Positions 21,761 to 35,620 are shown, numbered from the stretch's first letter. The stretch is DNA of 64,000 nucleotides from Paraconiothyrium sp. Pb-2020 (GCA_022419385.1 JAJUBI010000001.1:4650001-4714000), one strand, 5' to 3'. Numbers and translations are program-made. The notes: generated from the sequence alone by a model not told the origin.

Positions 21761-22230
21761 GAATATTGGTTTGCGGCGTTGTATATCTGGTCATGGGGCG
21801 CTAAGGAGTTGCTCAAGGTTAGCTGGCCTTCATGCAGAGCTCTGGAGCTGTGAAGGCGTGTACGAGTGATTTCGTTTTGATAGCCTAACAGTAGCAGCAC
21901 CGGCAAGTGTTCAGCGAACAGAGACATGAGTAACGGGTATCAGATTTTATCGCCCTCTCCCATCAACTGCACATCGAGCACCTATCTAAGATCATAAATG
22001 TTCAGCCCGCGATACAGGCAGTCCGACTCAATCGCTGATGCCTACTCCATGAAGCGCCAGGAGGCGTAAACATCCCGCCCAAATGAAGCCCAATCTGGCG
22101 AAATCAGATGACAATGAACAATCAATTAGAATAAACGCCGTGATGCCCAAACACCCCTCGCTATGCAGGAGATCCAAGCCTGAATGATGATTTTGAAAGC
22201 GGCGAAAATATGGAACAGAATCGTTGGAGA
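21761..22230. other. Convergent 3' flanks, no gene seen
   Basis: Spacer between the AVO2-like stop and the FCP1 stop. No gene is supported. Confidence 0.5.
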
Positions 22231-24796
22231 CTAGTCGTCCTCGAATCCAGCGTTGAACTGAGCCAACATATCATCTTCCAGATCCTGGTCATTGTCCTCG
22301 GCGAGGTCCGTACCTCCGCCCTGGGGGTCAAACTCATCGCCCTGATCTTCTTCAGGTCCCGTCGTCTCGGGACTAGGCAGGCCCGAAGACTCTTTGTCTG
22401 CATTGACCACATTCGTCAGCGACGTGACTCGTTCCATGGTGCGCTTCTTTCTTTTCTGCAACCTGGACGTACTGTTGACGCTCGAATCGCTGTCTCCTGC
22501 CTCCGACTCACCATCAGACTCCGTGCCCCTCTTCCTCTTCCGCCGGGTGGCTTTGGTGCGGTTGGCCTCTGAGTTTGCGCTGGTTGTGGAATGTACACTT
22601 TCTGAGTCGGAAGCCCGGGAACCTTCAGAGTCCGATTCATTCTCGAACTCTTCAATCTCCGCTTGTATTGCGTCCCAGTCACCGTTTGGCATATCGAATA
22701 TAGACAATGGCGACTTGGCATCATCTTCGTCGGTCCCGTTGATGCTTTCTTCCTCTTCCAGCTCTTCCGCAGGCGCTGGGGTCCCACGCTCATCATCCAC
22801 GTCGATGTAGTAGGCCTCCTCCTCAACGTGTTCCCATCGGGTACAGCATTCGGTCATCCATTGAATTGTCACAATCTGTATATTGCCTCCATCGTGAAGG
22901 ATCCGCGCTGCCTTTTTCACTTTCGATGTCTTTCGGTCTGGGTTCGCGATGACATGTGTCGTTCGTTTGTCAACGTTGAGAGATATCTGCGCACCGAAAC
23001 TCTTGACCCACAGCGCGAAGTCGGAGCTAGCCGTTGTCAGCTTTTAAACAGTCATGAGATCTGATTCACTTACGTTTCGACATCCATGCCTAGTGGTATT
23101 ATGCCGGAGAACACAATGACGCATGTAGCAAGGGTCTCACTCTTTATGCGAGGCATGATATAGGCGATGTCAGGCACAATCCCCTCGAGACGCGGTTTCC
23201 TGGGACTTTTTTCGCCCTTGAGCTCGGCAACGCGACTACCTCTAGGCTTCACAATTGACCTCTGATATTCATCATAGAATGCCTCATACACACGCCGCAA
23301 GTTCTTTTCAACGACTTCCAAACCATCGTCGTTGTTGTTTAATATGGCACGGTGGTGCTTGTGGTGTTCTGTAGACTGTGTTCCGCCGTTTTCGGGAATT
23401 TCGGATCTCGCGGCTTCCTCCTCGTCGTCTTCTTTCTCAAGCGTAAGCTGTTGTTGCAGCAAGGGCCGCTCAGTTTGTTGAGCAACGATTATTTTTTCTT
23501 GTTCTCTCACACGCTCTTCGAGAGCTTCTTGACTTTCTCCAGCGCCCATAGCGATCATTCGCTCTTCCAAATCATTCTCGACCCCGTTAGTTGTGTCTGC
23601 CGAATCTGGATTCAGAGGTTTAGGCGAGAGGGGTTTCCCAGCAACAGAATAAGGGATCCCTTCAGAATCAGGCCTGGCTTTGTTTTCGACCTTATCTTTG
23701 GAAGCGGTCGCAGGAGCAGGTACCTCTAGCTGTTTGGGCAAGAAGCTAGCATTGATGTCACCGGCACCGGGGAAGAAGTTGAATACAGGGACACGGACTA
23801 GATAAGGACTGTAATTCCAGACGTCCGCTCGGTCGTCGATAATGACTACCATGCCAGGGTTATTTGGAAATAGCCGATGCAAGCTCTTGGCCTTGTCTGT
23901 ACCGTTCTCGTCGCGACTCAAGATTCGATCGCCAAAGTATTTGCGGTCCGGGTCTATGATCTTGGCAACAGCCTGCGCGTAAGCGCGGGTTGCCATTGTA
24001 TAGATATGCATCTCGTACAGCTGAGACATGTTATCAAAGAAATCCTTTAGCCCTGGGCGTTTCTTGACGTAGTACCAGTTCGCGGCAATGTGGGCAACGT
24101 TGTCGTCGGCAAGCTGGAAGCCCTCCACGTCTTCGACAAACTTGTAGTTCGGATTCGTCGGATCGCTCTTCCACTCGGCGATTGTGCGCTCGCAGGTTGT
24201 GTGAATGACGGTCTGGTCGAGATCGACGATCAGGGTCAGCTTCTTCGCTTCCAGCAGGCGCGTTTTCGCCGCTTCTTCGGCCTTCCTAGCTTCCTTGTGG
24301 CTGACAAGCAACGCAGTGTTGTCGTGCGTCATGTTGACGGTTGCGCGGGTGATGTCGAGCTTCTCGGTCAGGTAGTCGACCTCGGTCATGTCCTTGCCGC
24401 ACATGGTGCACAAGCCTCCAAACTGCTCTTCGTGGGTGCATGGCTCTGTAATCTCAAGCAGGAGGGTGCTAGCAGCATGTTAGAAGAGGTCGAGGGGAGG
24501 AGATGACGCGGGTCCTACCCTGGTCTGGATATGATCTGATCCTTCTTGATGTGCCATGTCTCAATGTGGCCGTCTACCGGAGCCTCGAAGCTGGCGAAGA
24601 ATTTATGCAGGACCTCTTTGGTGTCGCCCCACCTGTTGGTCTCTTCCCGGATGCTCTCGAACGAGTAGTGGAAGAGCGGCTGAGAGCGCGCGACGTCGTC
24701 GCCCTGGTGCTTGGCGATGTCGGTGACGGTGATGGGATAGTGCAGGCCATTCGGGGCTCCTATCTGCATGGGCTCGGTGTGGGTATCCGACTCCAT
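22231..24796 (-). CDS. FCP1: RNA polymerase II CTD phosphatase Fcp1
   Basis: Exons on the minus strand are 24796-24519, 24468-23074 and 23026-22231, with introns of 50 and 47 nt, giving 822 residues. An N-terminal biotinyl/lipoyl-like segment is followed by CTMCGKDMTE. The catalytic FCPH domain begins with KKLTLIVDLDQTVIHTT, containing the DLDQT form of the DxDxT nucleophile motif, and ends with VVIIDDRADVWNYSPYLVRV. The C-terminal BRCT domain spans the second splice junction (GIIPLGMDVETSDFALWVKS, TTHVIANPDRKTSKVKKAAR, IQIVTIQWMTECCTRWEHVE). A long acidic tail ends DDMLAQFNAGFEDD, a typical TFIIF-binding end. Fcp1 dephosphorylates Ser2/Ser5 of the polymerase II tail and recycles the enzyme. 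Start chosen at MESDTHTEP. Confidence 0.95.
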
Positions 24797-25428
24797 TGCG
24801 ACGAGCTGCGTGGACGGCGCGGTCGATGGCGGCGCATTCGGTACGCGGGAGCTCTGAGGTCGGAGTGGAGGAGCTCGGACGCAGGAGCTTGGGGCTTGTC
24901 TGGTCCCCCAGCGAAGCGAGCAATGATGCACGGCTAGCTAGCGGGCGCCCGCGCAGCCGAGTGTAGCCAGAGAAGCAGGTGTCGCGGGCGCGGGCGGGGG
25001 CGTGGTGGGCGACGCGACGGTGGAGGGCGGTGGGTGTGGTTCGCAATGCGGCTCCCGCAGCACCAAAGCTTTGTGCAGCTTCGAAGGAGGGGCGTCAGTT
25101 CCTTTTGTAGTTGGGCCGGAGACCCCTGACCTGCAGCCATCCTAGCGGGCCCCCTAGGCTGCTGCTGCTCCACCACCTGCCCAGCGCCTCTGGCACGCGC
25201 CGCCATACACGCCTTTCAGCATGCAGACAAAGGAACCCCCGCGCGGCCGACGACGTCGGCGCACCTACATTCACTGCAGACACGCAAAGCCGCTCAAAGC
25301 AAAACCTCGTCGTGTCAATCGAGCCTCCCATTATGCAACCCCGCGCTCAAACGATGCGCAGCCCCATGCTACAGCGCAACAGTCTTATGGACATCTGGAA
25401 GGAAAACACAACGGCGCATGCACCGCTC
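24797..25428. other. FCP1 promoter and ATG26 3' flank
   Basis: Very GC-rich, with a G-rich run near 24990 (GGGCGCGGGCGGGGGCG). Long chance frames arise from the composition; no gene is called. Confidence 0.5.
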
Positions 25429-28400
25429 CTACTCGGCCTTGTGCTGCTGCTGCGACGACATGACCATGCCGCCCAGCGCCAACGTTGCCGCGCCCGCCTC
25501 CGACCCGTCCGTGACTTGCTCATGCATCCTAGACATAGCTTCGAGTGGAAGCTCGAGGTCTTGCACGTCGCCTTCGTCGTCGATGAGAGTCCAGTCGGCG
25601 TCCACCTCACCAAAGTGGTCCTCCCCCTCCTCTGCTCGTTCCGTCTGCCGACAAGACAGAGCTTTGGCTCGGTCGAGCTCGCGGTACATGGTTTGTACGG
25701 CCACCTGGCTGCCATTCTCCTGTTGCAGACGTTAGCGTCGAACCTGCATGAGAGGGGGCGCGCCCTTACCTTCCGGATCTTGTTCCCAAGAATCCTCGCC
25801 TTGACCTTCATCCGTTCGCTGTTGGTTGCTTCCCACAGTGCTTTGCCCAGCATCTTGGTGTTGATCCTTTTCAAGTACGTGCCTACCCCAAGGTCTTCCA
25901 CGCGCGTGGCAAAGAAGAACTGATCTCCAAAGAAAGGCTTGATGATGGTCGGCTTTCCTGCTCGAAGACTGGCACCAGTCGTGCCCGAGCCGCCGTGATG
26001 AACCACGGCGTCCATCTGCTTGAACAACCAGTCGTGCGGCGCAGCGTCGATCTTGAAAATCTCAGTCGGCAGCGGAATTTCGGCTTCAGATGCCGCCTTG
26101 TTGGTAGCCTTGTCACTCTGCCATTTGTCTGACCAACCTTTGGAGAGTACACAGCGAACATCTGCCAGCTGTACCGCTTCGATTATTGTTCTGGTGAGAG
26201 CAGCCGGATCTTGAATGACAATGGATCCAAACCCGATGTAGACCAGCTTTTTCTTGTCGGCTTGGGCCTTTTCGATGAACTGGCGCAGGTCGCCTGGCGG
26301 TTCGTACTTGTCGGCCTCATCCAGGAACCAGTATCCGGTGACGCGGATCCAGTCGGGCCAGTCGCATGGTGGGGGCACAACATGCGGGCTGAAGTTATAA
26401 AGGAATGGTCGCTGATTCGCCTGCATCCTCGCCTGCGATGTGCTACGCAGCTTGAGTTGTTCGCGACGCCACCTGTTCATCTGGCCGGCAATCGCAACCC
26501 AGAATACCTTATCGATGGTTAGGTATGTCATACTATTCCAAGCACCACCCATCTTGTTCGGTCCTACTGCAAAGGCATGTGGATAGGCCCGAGTGCGTGT
26601 CCAGGGCATCGTGAAAGCCCGAAAGTATGGGATCTTCAGAGCTTCAGCGATGTGGATTCCAACCATGGCGGATGGACTCTCGATAAGAACATCGGCTCCC
26701 TGACATGCTTTCCACGCTGTGTCGCACAATTCGTCCAGCCAACCCCGGAACGTCGAGTTCGTCTCTTTCAGAAACCCGTAAGAGAACATCCCGTGCTGTA
26801 CGCAGATGCGCATAAGCTCGGCAGGATCACCAGCTACAGGGGCGAAGCCAATCCCATGTTTTTTAACCCAATCTTCGAACATGGCGTGTGTGGCGATGGT
26901 GGGCCGATGTCCCTCTTTGATTAGTTCTTTGCAGAGGGAGATATAAGGTTGAACATCGCCACGCGACCCAATCGTCAGGCAGACTATATTCAATGGCTCA
27001 GACGGCTTAAAGTCCACGATCGAAGCTAAAGGATCGTCGAAAATGAGCGGGATGCGGTCAAGCTCTGCAACGGGTGTGGTGGGTAGATTCACGTCCCCCT
27101 CGGCGGTGTCCCGTGCTGCCTGAAGCAGATCATGCTCTGCCTTGGCTGCCTCATCCTCGCTGTCCACACCGTCGGATGACTGCTCTTCTTCGATGTACTT
27201 GGTGCTCTCCAGGATCCGCAAAATGGAGATGGCACACTCGTCGCGGTGTTCGGCTTTAGCAAACTCAAAGAAAAGCTCTTCATGTCCTCGAATGACGACA
27301 ACCAGGCCGTGATACCCCATCCGGAAGCCCTTTTCCTTATTAATCGTCTCGATGTCCCGCATCGGCAGAATGATCTACACGCGTAAGTCAAGTCACAAAG
27401 CCAACGCAATGAATTACATACCTTCGTCTTCACAGTGGGCACAAGACTTCGGAAACAGAAGGAGCGATCGCTGATGTAAATCTTCCCGTAATTGGGAAGG
27501 ATGCGTTGCAAGTAAGCAAAGTAAGAAGACTGAAGTTGTTCGTCGGGCAGGGCGAAGTGCTCCTGAAAGTGTTGCGCTGCCTTAGCAGCATCCCCATCTT
27601 CTTCAGGGTCGTGTACGCGGTCGTTGGGCTGCAGTCCGTCCGCCACATTGTAGTGTTTTCGACCACCGGCAAGCATCCCAGATACCTTCTCGTAGTACCC
27701 CATCGACTCGGTAGAAAGTAAGGTACCCATCTTCTTTGACCGGATGCGTAAGAAACCTGCTAAGCCGGCAGCTTTTTGAAGTGGATATGACGCGATATCT
27801 TGTAATGCAGTCGAAGAGGCAGACAAGCGTGTGGTCGTCGCGTCTGGATCGTTCTCGATGTCGGGTTTATGTCTTCCTGCCTGCGCGGTACCTACGGCAC
27901 TAGTGCGTTTGCTCAAAGGGCGCGACGGCTTCGAGTGGAAGTGTCGCCCATCTGACGAACGCGTCGTATCCTGTGAATGTCGCGCGATATCGTCAGTTCG
28001 TTCAGACGTGGTGGCTTGACCTGAGTGAATTGTTGGGGCGCGGAATACATCTGAGCGGTCGAGGATTTGACTCGCAGACGCATTGCTCTCATCCATGGAT
28101 TGTACATGGGCTGATGACTCGGTGCCTGGATCCACGGAATTCGTAGCCGAATCTGAAGTATCTTGCAGTCTGGGTGACAGCGGCGACTTATCGCCTGATC
28201 GGCCCTTCGACTGTTTATCGTAACGGTTGCCGCTGAAGCTGCGGCGAGTCTCATGACTAGGTCGTCGAAGAGAGCGGCTTGCATCCATACTACGTCGCAC
28301 GTCCAGGCTCCTTCGCACATCAAGACTTGATCGAGAATCTGCGCTCATGCTTGAACGCCCAACAGCAGGACCAGGCAATGGCGATAGGGTAGCCCTCACA

Positions 28401-30027
28401 TTTTCTTCTATGTATGGTGCATGGCCGGGACTATCGTGAGCTGTGCCTGCATTGTGGCTACTAGGAAGATCTGGGACGGTTGGCGTTGTCACGCTTTGGT
28501 CACCCTGCTGCTGCGTCGCCTGGTGGTGTTCGTTGTCATTGATCATGATACGGAGAACATTCAGAGCATCTTGACCCTGGCTGAAGAAGGAGAAGAAGTA
28601 CTGTCGCCTGTTAGCTTGGGCCTTGATCCACAGTGCAGAGAATGGGCACTTACTTCGTCTATCGCGTATGTTTCATCATTATCAATCACGCGAATCTTCA
28701 CTGTCTCGGCGAAATCGAGGATGGTGCTCTCTTCAATCTCGAGAACATTTCGAATGGGCAGGGAGATCTTCACGCTGTTGCCCTCATTATGCGTTCGGAA
28801 TATGACCTTTTGTATGGACCGCACCCACTCTTTCGCGCTCACCACACTATCAGCCTTGAACTGGAAGGTCTTCTCGTCTGTGGTCACTACGAAAGTGGTT
28901 TCGTCCTTGTGTTTGTCTTTACCCTCCAGGATCTCGGCAGATATTGCATATTGCAAGTTGATGCGGTTGCGAGGGAAGTACAACTCTGTGGGGTTGGTGT
29001 AGTAAGCGAAAACGTCGCCTCTCAATACGAACCAATATCGATTATATTTCGACCGGCCGCGTTTCGAGAGATAGCCGGTCTTGCTAACATCATGCTATGC
29101 CCATGTCAGCTTGATACGAAGAATTCGACTGTGAACACATACATGTTTCTTTGGTATATATGCATAGAAGCAGATGTGCTTCTGGGTGATATACATGTAA
29201 CCCTGGAGCAGAATGCTTTGTAACAGCCAGCAGGGGTATTCTGTCATGATTAGCCAGGTTTCATTTGGTCTTCTGTTCGACAAACCTGAAATCACTTCCT
29301 CCAAATCTTCGAACTCAAAGATCTGCTGCAAGCGGTTTGCAAGCGAAACAGTTGTTTTCCCCTTGTGCCCGCCTGTCGATCCTATATGCCTGCTCTTGCG
29401 GTCTAAGCCGCGACGTTTTTCAACACGCAGCTCTTGTCCGGATGCCGTCTTGGGCTTAGTGTCTACCAGGGATTCGTCTCGAGATGAAGAGGATGGTTCA
29501 TCTTCCGATGGACGCGATGGCAAGATTTGTGACGAAGACATTGTGTCGGCTGCTTGGACCTCCGACTTGGATTCTTTTCTGCCCGACATCTTCAGTTTGG
29601 GCAGCGAACGCAGCAATTTGTGCTCCGAGAAGGCCCGCCGGTGCTTGCTCTTCAGTGGTTTGTCCTCTTGCACCTCTTCAAGCGGGCTGTGAAAATCGTG
29701 GATCGAGCTCAGACGGCTCATCCTCGCTGCACCATCCAAACTGCCGTACGTGGTGTTCCGCCTTGCCTCTTCATCGCTGTCACCCGAGTCCAGCTCCTCT
29801 GCGAGCCCAAGATCCGTCTGCGAGTGATGGCCGGCTCGTGAAATCATGGAGAATATAGACTGGTGCATCGATATTGCGTTGATGTGCTTGGGTGCCGCGA
29901 CATCTTCGTCCGCATCGGTGGCATCTTTAAATCGCTCCGGGATGTCCAAGGACACGCGCCGTGAGTCCTTGCGCTTCTTTGTGAGCTTGCGGGCGGGCCG
30001 CTCTCTTGACCGTTCTTCAGCAGCCAT
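25429..30027 (-). CDS. ATG26: Sterol 3-beta-glucosyltransferase Atg26/UGT51
   Basis: Five exons on the minus strand: 30027-29143, 29094-28654, 28600-27422, 27374-25770 and 25719-25429, with introns of 47-53 nt, all in phase, giving 1466 residues. Domain order is a disordered N-terminus, GRAM 1 (LANRLQQIFEFEDLEEVISG to GYMYITQKHICFYAYIPKKH), a PH domain (SKTGYLSKRGRSKYNRYWFV to KEWVRSIQKV), a long low-complexity linker, GRAM 2 (QHFQEHFALPDEQL to GHEELFFEF), then the glycosyltransferase domain from about residue 900 (IVCLTIGSRGDVQPYISLCK) with the sugar-nucleotide motif VVHHGGSGTTGASLRAGKPT. The enzyme transfers glucose from UDP-glucose to ergosterol and takes part in pexophagy in some fungi. 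Junction YAIDE|YFFSFFS fixes the third exon start. Confidence 0.96.
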
Positions 30028-30834
30028 GATGTGTAAAGGGTGCGGAGCTCGCGAGCCGATGGAGGCGGTTGTGACGGAGACGGAGGATGATGGGGTTAGA
30101 GTATCGCCCTCAAAGGATGGTAGCGCAACAACGGCTGGCGAGCACCAAGCTGGTCTGAGATCAAGCGGTACAACTGCTTGGGGCAGCGATAACGTGGGTT
30201 GTTACATGCTGGCGACGCGAGTCGAGCAGCAGACGCGCTGGGCCACAGATTCACCTGACGTTCGTCTGGATTTAGCGGCGTTGCCTTGTAACCCGCATGT
30301 GCCCACCTTGATAAGCTCCAACATGCAGTCAGAAGGCGCCAATGATCCATGGTAGTTGTCTCACACGCTCACACAGGCCGCCAACGGTCATGCTTGGTTT
30401 ATTCACGGCATTCATGATATGGGTTGTTTGGCTCGTTTCGACATTTGAGCCAGCTCCCGTCGGCCACGCCAGAGGACACGCCAGATACGTCAGCCTAAGC
30501 TATCGATAACGGCCACCAAGTCGCGTGCGGCTTGGGGTGCCGATCGTCTAGCGCTACCCCGGGTGCCCGGATACCAACAGCCCAACAGTGCACACAGAAG
30601 ATGGCCATCTAAGGCTGGTCGCGGCATACGGATTACTGGACTTTCGAACATCTGTTGCTCAACTCGAACTTCATTCTGGCTATCTGTACATGACTGTAGC
30701 AATACCATAGACAAAGGAGATCAATAGCGCTCATTATAATACCAGCCTCAGCCTAGCGTTGCCATTTACAACCGCCCAACTCCATCGTCCGTAGCCCAGA
30801 ACGGCCTTGCAATTTATCCCGAGAATGATACGCC
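30028..30834. other. ATG26 promoter and protease 3' flank
   Basis: No gene is seen on either strand. Confidence 0.5.
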
Positions 30835-32157
30835 TTACTTCGCCTTGGCAAGACCAACGGCGCTGTTGCCGAGGTCGTATACAGAGTACCACCTCCTGAG
30901 GAAGGCATCACCGAGGATAGCGAGAGGACCGACAGGTTCCGGGAAGTCCATGCCCATGAAGGCAGAAATGCAAGAGCCCTGGACCTCGAGAACGTAGTCG
31001 TGAGGGCCGATAGTGAAGTTGTGGCCAGTAAGCGTGAAGGTAAGGTCGGGCAGGCTGGCGACCTTGTCGCACTCAACCGTGTACTGTCCATTGAAAGACT
31101 TCTTCGCGCCGATCTCCTTGTTCAGGAGCTCAGCAATCGTGGAAGGCAAAGCGATAAGGGAGGTACCGGTGTCGAGGATGACACCGGTGTTGTCCATCTC
31201 AGCAGTCTCGTCACCGAAGGTGATCGCGTCGAGGTCGACCTCCCAGTAGGCCTTGCGCCTCAAGGGGATCTTGGTGAGCTTGCCGCTGTAATGGTCCTTG
31301 TTGACACCACCGAATGTTGCCTCGGATTCGGAGCCCTCGTCATTGGTATCTCCGAGATAGAAGGCGAATACGGGCTCATCCAGCAAACCCTGGTCCAACA
31401 TATTGTAGAATGGCGGCACGATCTTGTTGACACTGATGGTGTCGTACCCCAAGCCTAGAATGCCATCGAACCTGCCGAAGGCGAAAGCAAGACCAGGCTC
31501 CGAGGTAGCCTCAGCAAAGTCCTGGTTCTTGACCTTCAGATCGCCGATCTGGAAGGTGTCCTGGGACACAAAACCACTGAGCGAGCCTGATCCGTAGCGG
31601 ATCTCGAACGAAGAGCCGTTCTTCTTGTAGGTGGACGATGCCGACGAGTCATACTTAGTGTGCAGGTAGCAAGCGATCGAGCTGCATTCAGACGAGGGAA
31701 CCCAAAGGTTGGAGCTTCCAGTGTCGAGGATGACCTTGAAGTCCTGAGGCGGCGTGCCGAGAGAAACTTCGGAGAAGTCTGTGGTTCGTCAGGAGCTGCT
31801 CGTGGTTGCTGATAAGGCATCAAGGTACATACACTGTGCGTTCAAGAAGTTGGTGATGGGCACCGGGTGCGTTCCATCAGCGACGTAAGGCGCCTTGAAG
31901 ACCTGCTCGGCGTGCGTCTCGGCCTTGATGCCCATATACTTCTGTCCGAGAGCCTTCGCCTGCTCTTGGAAGTTGGCGTATTGCTGCGACGGTCAGCACA
32001 AGCAGTGCAAAGGGCATGTTGATCGAATCCTGCCGATGCGATGATGACTTACGAGCTGCTCTGATAGAGGGACCTTCTTGAGCTTCATCTTGTGGACGCC
32101 GCCAGCGCTTGCGGCGCCCATCACCGAGCCCGCAGCGAGGAGGATGGAGGTCTTCAT
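30835..32157 (-). CDS. PEP4: Vacuolar aspartic protease (proteinase A)
   Basis: Exons on the minus strand are 32157-32053, 31983-31833 and 31778-30835 with introns of 69 and 54 nt, giving 399 residues. A signal peptide is visible (MKTSILLAAGSVMGAASA), followed by a propeptide rich in Lys (VHKMKLKKVPLSEQL) and a mature pepsin-fold chain. The two catalytic aspartates sit in VILDTGSSNLWVP (about residue 104) and VILDTGTSLIALP (about residue 290). The flap tyrosine is in FEIRYGSGSLSGF. The end, FLRRWYSVYDLGNSAVGLAK, is typical of vacuolar proteinase A. The enzyme matures other vacuolar hydrolases and works in autophagy. Conserved cysteines and an NFT glycosylation site are visible. Confidence 0.96.
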
Positions 32158-33015
32158 AAAGACGACAGGTAGGCAAGCGCCTCGGAAGATACAGCGACGA
32201 CGACGGTTGAAGAAGAGCTCCTTTATGAAGCTGTGTTGTGATGGTGGAGTGTGATGTTTGGAGCTCCGGGAAGCTTGAAGGTGTAGCCTAATGGTGGCTG
32301 GGGCGGCGATGACGGTGTCGGTTGGTGTGGGGACCGCACGTGCATATACACTTTTGGATTAGTCCCAAACACTAGCCGCAAGAGATCCCACGCGTGCCCA
32401 CGGGTGCCGGTACCTGCGTGCTGCCGACGAAGAACCATGGAAGCAATATACGTGCATCGATGACAGCAACGAGGCCAGCTGTCGTGCCAAGGTGCGGTCG
32501 CGGTCACAACTCATCAAGTTGCACGAAGCCACCGCGCTGTGCGATGAAGCTTCCTCCGCGACACGTTCGCCGTTCAGCATTGTTGGCATCGCGGTTACCT
32601 TGGTCCCGAACCTAGACCTGGCAGATGATACGTCAGATGATCGCCTCGTTGACGCGATCACACCCTGTGGCCTCGGCGCGGGAGGCGAAGTGTCCATTGC
32701 AAATCCTAGTATCCTACAGTAGCAACCCGCGATGGGTGGTGCACGGCAATGTCGAAATGCGTGGTATACTGAGGCGTCGCGACCCTGCCTGTCATACCGA
32801 GGTAGCGATTTCGAACGTATCGTTTACATGTCTACAAATGAAATGGCTTGCTCTAAGAGACACGAGAGTCACCGTTCGGTCAAGCCTTTGGATCGTTCCA
32901 ACATACCTACTAGGCAGACTCTTGTCACATCGTTGGTATATCTTGACGGACTCGTCAATCCGAACTCGAAGTGCACTATACACAACCGCTCATCACAGAC
33001 TTCCTCTGTCCTCCA
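32158..33015. other. Protease promoter and SGD1 3' flank
   Basis: Chance frames only. No domain or splice support is seen. Confidence 0.5.
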
Positions 33016-35620
33016 TCAGTCCTCCTCGAGCGTGGTTGTCGCCATCAGACGCTCCAGCATCCCCATGATGACCTTACATGCCCATTTTAACGTGTCTTTC
33101 TCCTTCTCATTCGCCGTGATGTCCGTCTTACTGACAACTTTCTTCAGGAAATACTGTAAGCCAGTAACCATCTCTGGAACCGCATCCACGTTGATAAAGA
33201 TATTCAGCAGCGCCTTCTCATTGCGCTTACCCTTGTGGCCCTTCTGCGATTCCAGTATGATTGTCACAAGAATTACTTCAATCAGTGTCCTCGTCTTCGG
33301 TTTCAGGTACGGAAAATTGAGCGTTTTCAGGCCAACGATGGCTAGATCGCCATTTCCAATGAGTGTGCCGTAGAGCTTGCCGACCGTGACGACGCGGCGT
33401 AGAGACATGTCACTTTCCAAATCTTCTTCATCTTCCGATGCATCATTGTCAGTTTTCTTCTCTCCTAGCTTTCTGAATATATCCCACAGCGCAAATTGGA
33501 AAGTCTTGCGCGACTTGTGGTCAGTGCAAAACTTGCGCGCCAGGGCGGTGTAGTAGGGATTGTATAGGTCCTCACAGCCTGCGCAATGCAAGATAACCCG
33601 GGGGATCTCCATTTCTTCCGCTTTCTTTAGTCTGAGCTTTAGCAGGCGAATATGCGCGTCCTTGTAATCGCTAGACGACATGACCGTCACGAAGATGGCT
33701 CGACGGACATGCGTGTTCATACGCTGTTCTTTGGCCAGTTGCAGGAGATCGACTTCACCATCGTCTCCGGTAACCGCCCCATCGGCATGTTCGTTCTCAT
33801 CTTCATCCTTTTTAGTTTTCGGTTCCTGTGGTGCCCCAGCCATGTTGCTGCGCCAGCTTGCTCCTACGAGCCACCACTTGCCCTTCTTGTCGGTGTCCCT
33901 AATGTCAGCCAGGCCTATCCGCAAAGGCTCATTGCCTTTCAAATTCCTGGTATTGAGGGTTCCCAGCTGCTTTTTCATTCTGATGGTATGTTCGCGCACT
34001 ATGGCCGACGCCGCGCCACCTGTCTTCATACGATTATTCTTGAGATCATTGATGGTCTCGATCATAAATTTCGTTCGTACGGGTAAACTCTTCTCGCCCA
34101 CCCTGGCCACGGATTTCTGGAGCAATATGACAATGTCTTTGAGCGAAGAAGGGTCGTCTTGCCGGAGCTGTGAGCCTGACACCCGCACTATCCGAAGCAG
34201 CAGTTCTGTGTTGATTTCTGAGAGTTCGTCAAGGAAAAGCTTGATGTAGTCGAACATTACCTTGCATCCAACCACTTGAAAGCAATACAATTCAGCTAGA
34301 ACGGACATGAGATTGGTAGTCTGCTTTCCCATGCCGTGCTTGTTGGACTGATAGTGTCGGTCAAAGTCAAGTATTATACGCTCCAACATCTGCGCACCAA
34401 AATCTGGCCCGATGACTTTATACATGGCCGCTATAAAGCCGGCATGCAGAATTAGGAATGTGTCGATCAAGGTTGTCGGATCCGCAAGCATGCCAATAAG
34501 GAGATCTACCAGGGTTGAGGTAACGTAGCCGCGAGGGTTGTTATGGTACAGTATCTCGATGTCTTTTAGAATCGACATCATGTTGGCATCAGAGAGCCTG
34601 TTGAGGAGGCCTTGAGCTTGCCTACGTAGTCGAGCAAGGGCTTCGGCATCTGAGGAAGGCGGTGCTCGTAGCGCTGGAGGTATGTATTTAGCGGGGGTGG
34701 CACCCGCGGGCACTGGCGCGATGTAGGGGTTTTCTCGTACGCGGGGTGCCTCATCCACGTCTTCTTCGGAGTCGAAGCCATAGAAGTCTGATTCGCTCCC
34801 ATCGACATCGTTTTCCTCTGAATCTGCTGAGCCTTCTACTGCATCATTGTCTCCCTCAATATCTAGTCCCTCACTGGAGTCTGGAAGCTCTGAGACCAAG
34901 CCAGCAATATCCGAGTCTCCGTCTCGTGTAGTTTGCGCTGCTTCGCCAAGTGCTTTACGTCGCTTGCTTGCCAACCACTCGTCGTCCTGATCTCGTTTTC
35001 GTTTTGACGGGTTGACTCCAAGGTCATCTTCGTCGCTGCCAAAGTCTCCCAAGTCATCAAAGATGTCGTCCAGACCGTCGCCCGTTGACCCTAGTTTCTT
35101 CTTCCGCTTCATTCCCAGCTTCTTCTCTAAAGCTGCGATTTCTGCGTCGTCTTGTGCGAGTCTATCCTTCACAATCCGAGATACCTTAACAGAGGGTGGC
35201 GGAGGTGACGCTTCGGTCACACGGGCAGGAGATACTTCCGTCTTCTTCAGAATACCCTTAGCTGGTACTTGGGAAGTTCGTGCCGGAGTTCGTGCTGGCT
35301 CGTCCTCCTCGCTCCATTCCACGTTGTCCTCATCTTCAGACTCGGCCTCACGGTGTCCTCTGTTCGACTGCGCATTGTGTGGCCTGCGATGACTTGGCTT
35401 CTGTTGCTTCTGTGATCTTCTCGCCTCCCGCTCTGCTTTCCTACGATCCTTTCGATTCAGCGAGCCGCCGCGCACATGGCCGTCGCGCTTCCGATTGGCA
35501 GGATCTATACAAAATCAGCACGCACATCTAACAAAAAGTAGTCTGAGGTTTATTACCTCCGCCAAGTTGGTCACGAAGCTCCTTGGGCAGCTGCGGTCCG
35601 TTGAACTGCCGCTGGCGCAT
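33016..35620 (-). CDS. SGD1: MIF4G/MA3 nucleolar protein Sgd1/NOM1
   Basis: Exons on the minus strand are 35620-35557 and 35504-33016 (52-nt intron), giving 850 residues. The first exon encodes MRQRQFNGPQLPKELRDQLG, the conserved N-terminal patch. Next come basic (RKDRRKAEREARRSQKQQK) and acidic low-complexity regions with nuclear signals (KRKRDQDDEWLASKRRKALG). The MIF4G domain starts near residue 290 (LLNRLSDANMMSILKDIEIL) and includes VLAELYCFQVVGCKVMFDYI. The MA3 domain follows (VRRAIFVTVMSSSDYKDAHI, KAEEMEIPRVILHCAGC). Sgd1 binds Fal1 helicase and is needed for small-subunit rRNA processing. The methionine-lacking continuation of exon 2 above 35475 makes the upstream exon necessary. Confidence 0.95.
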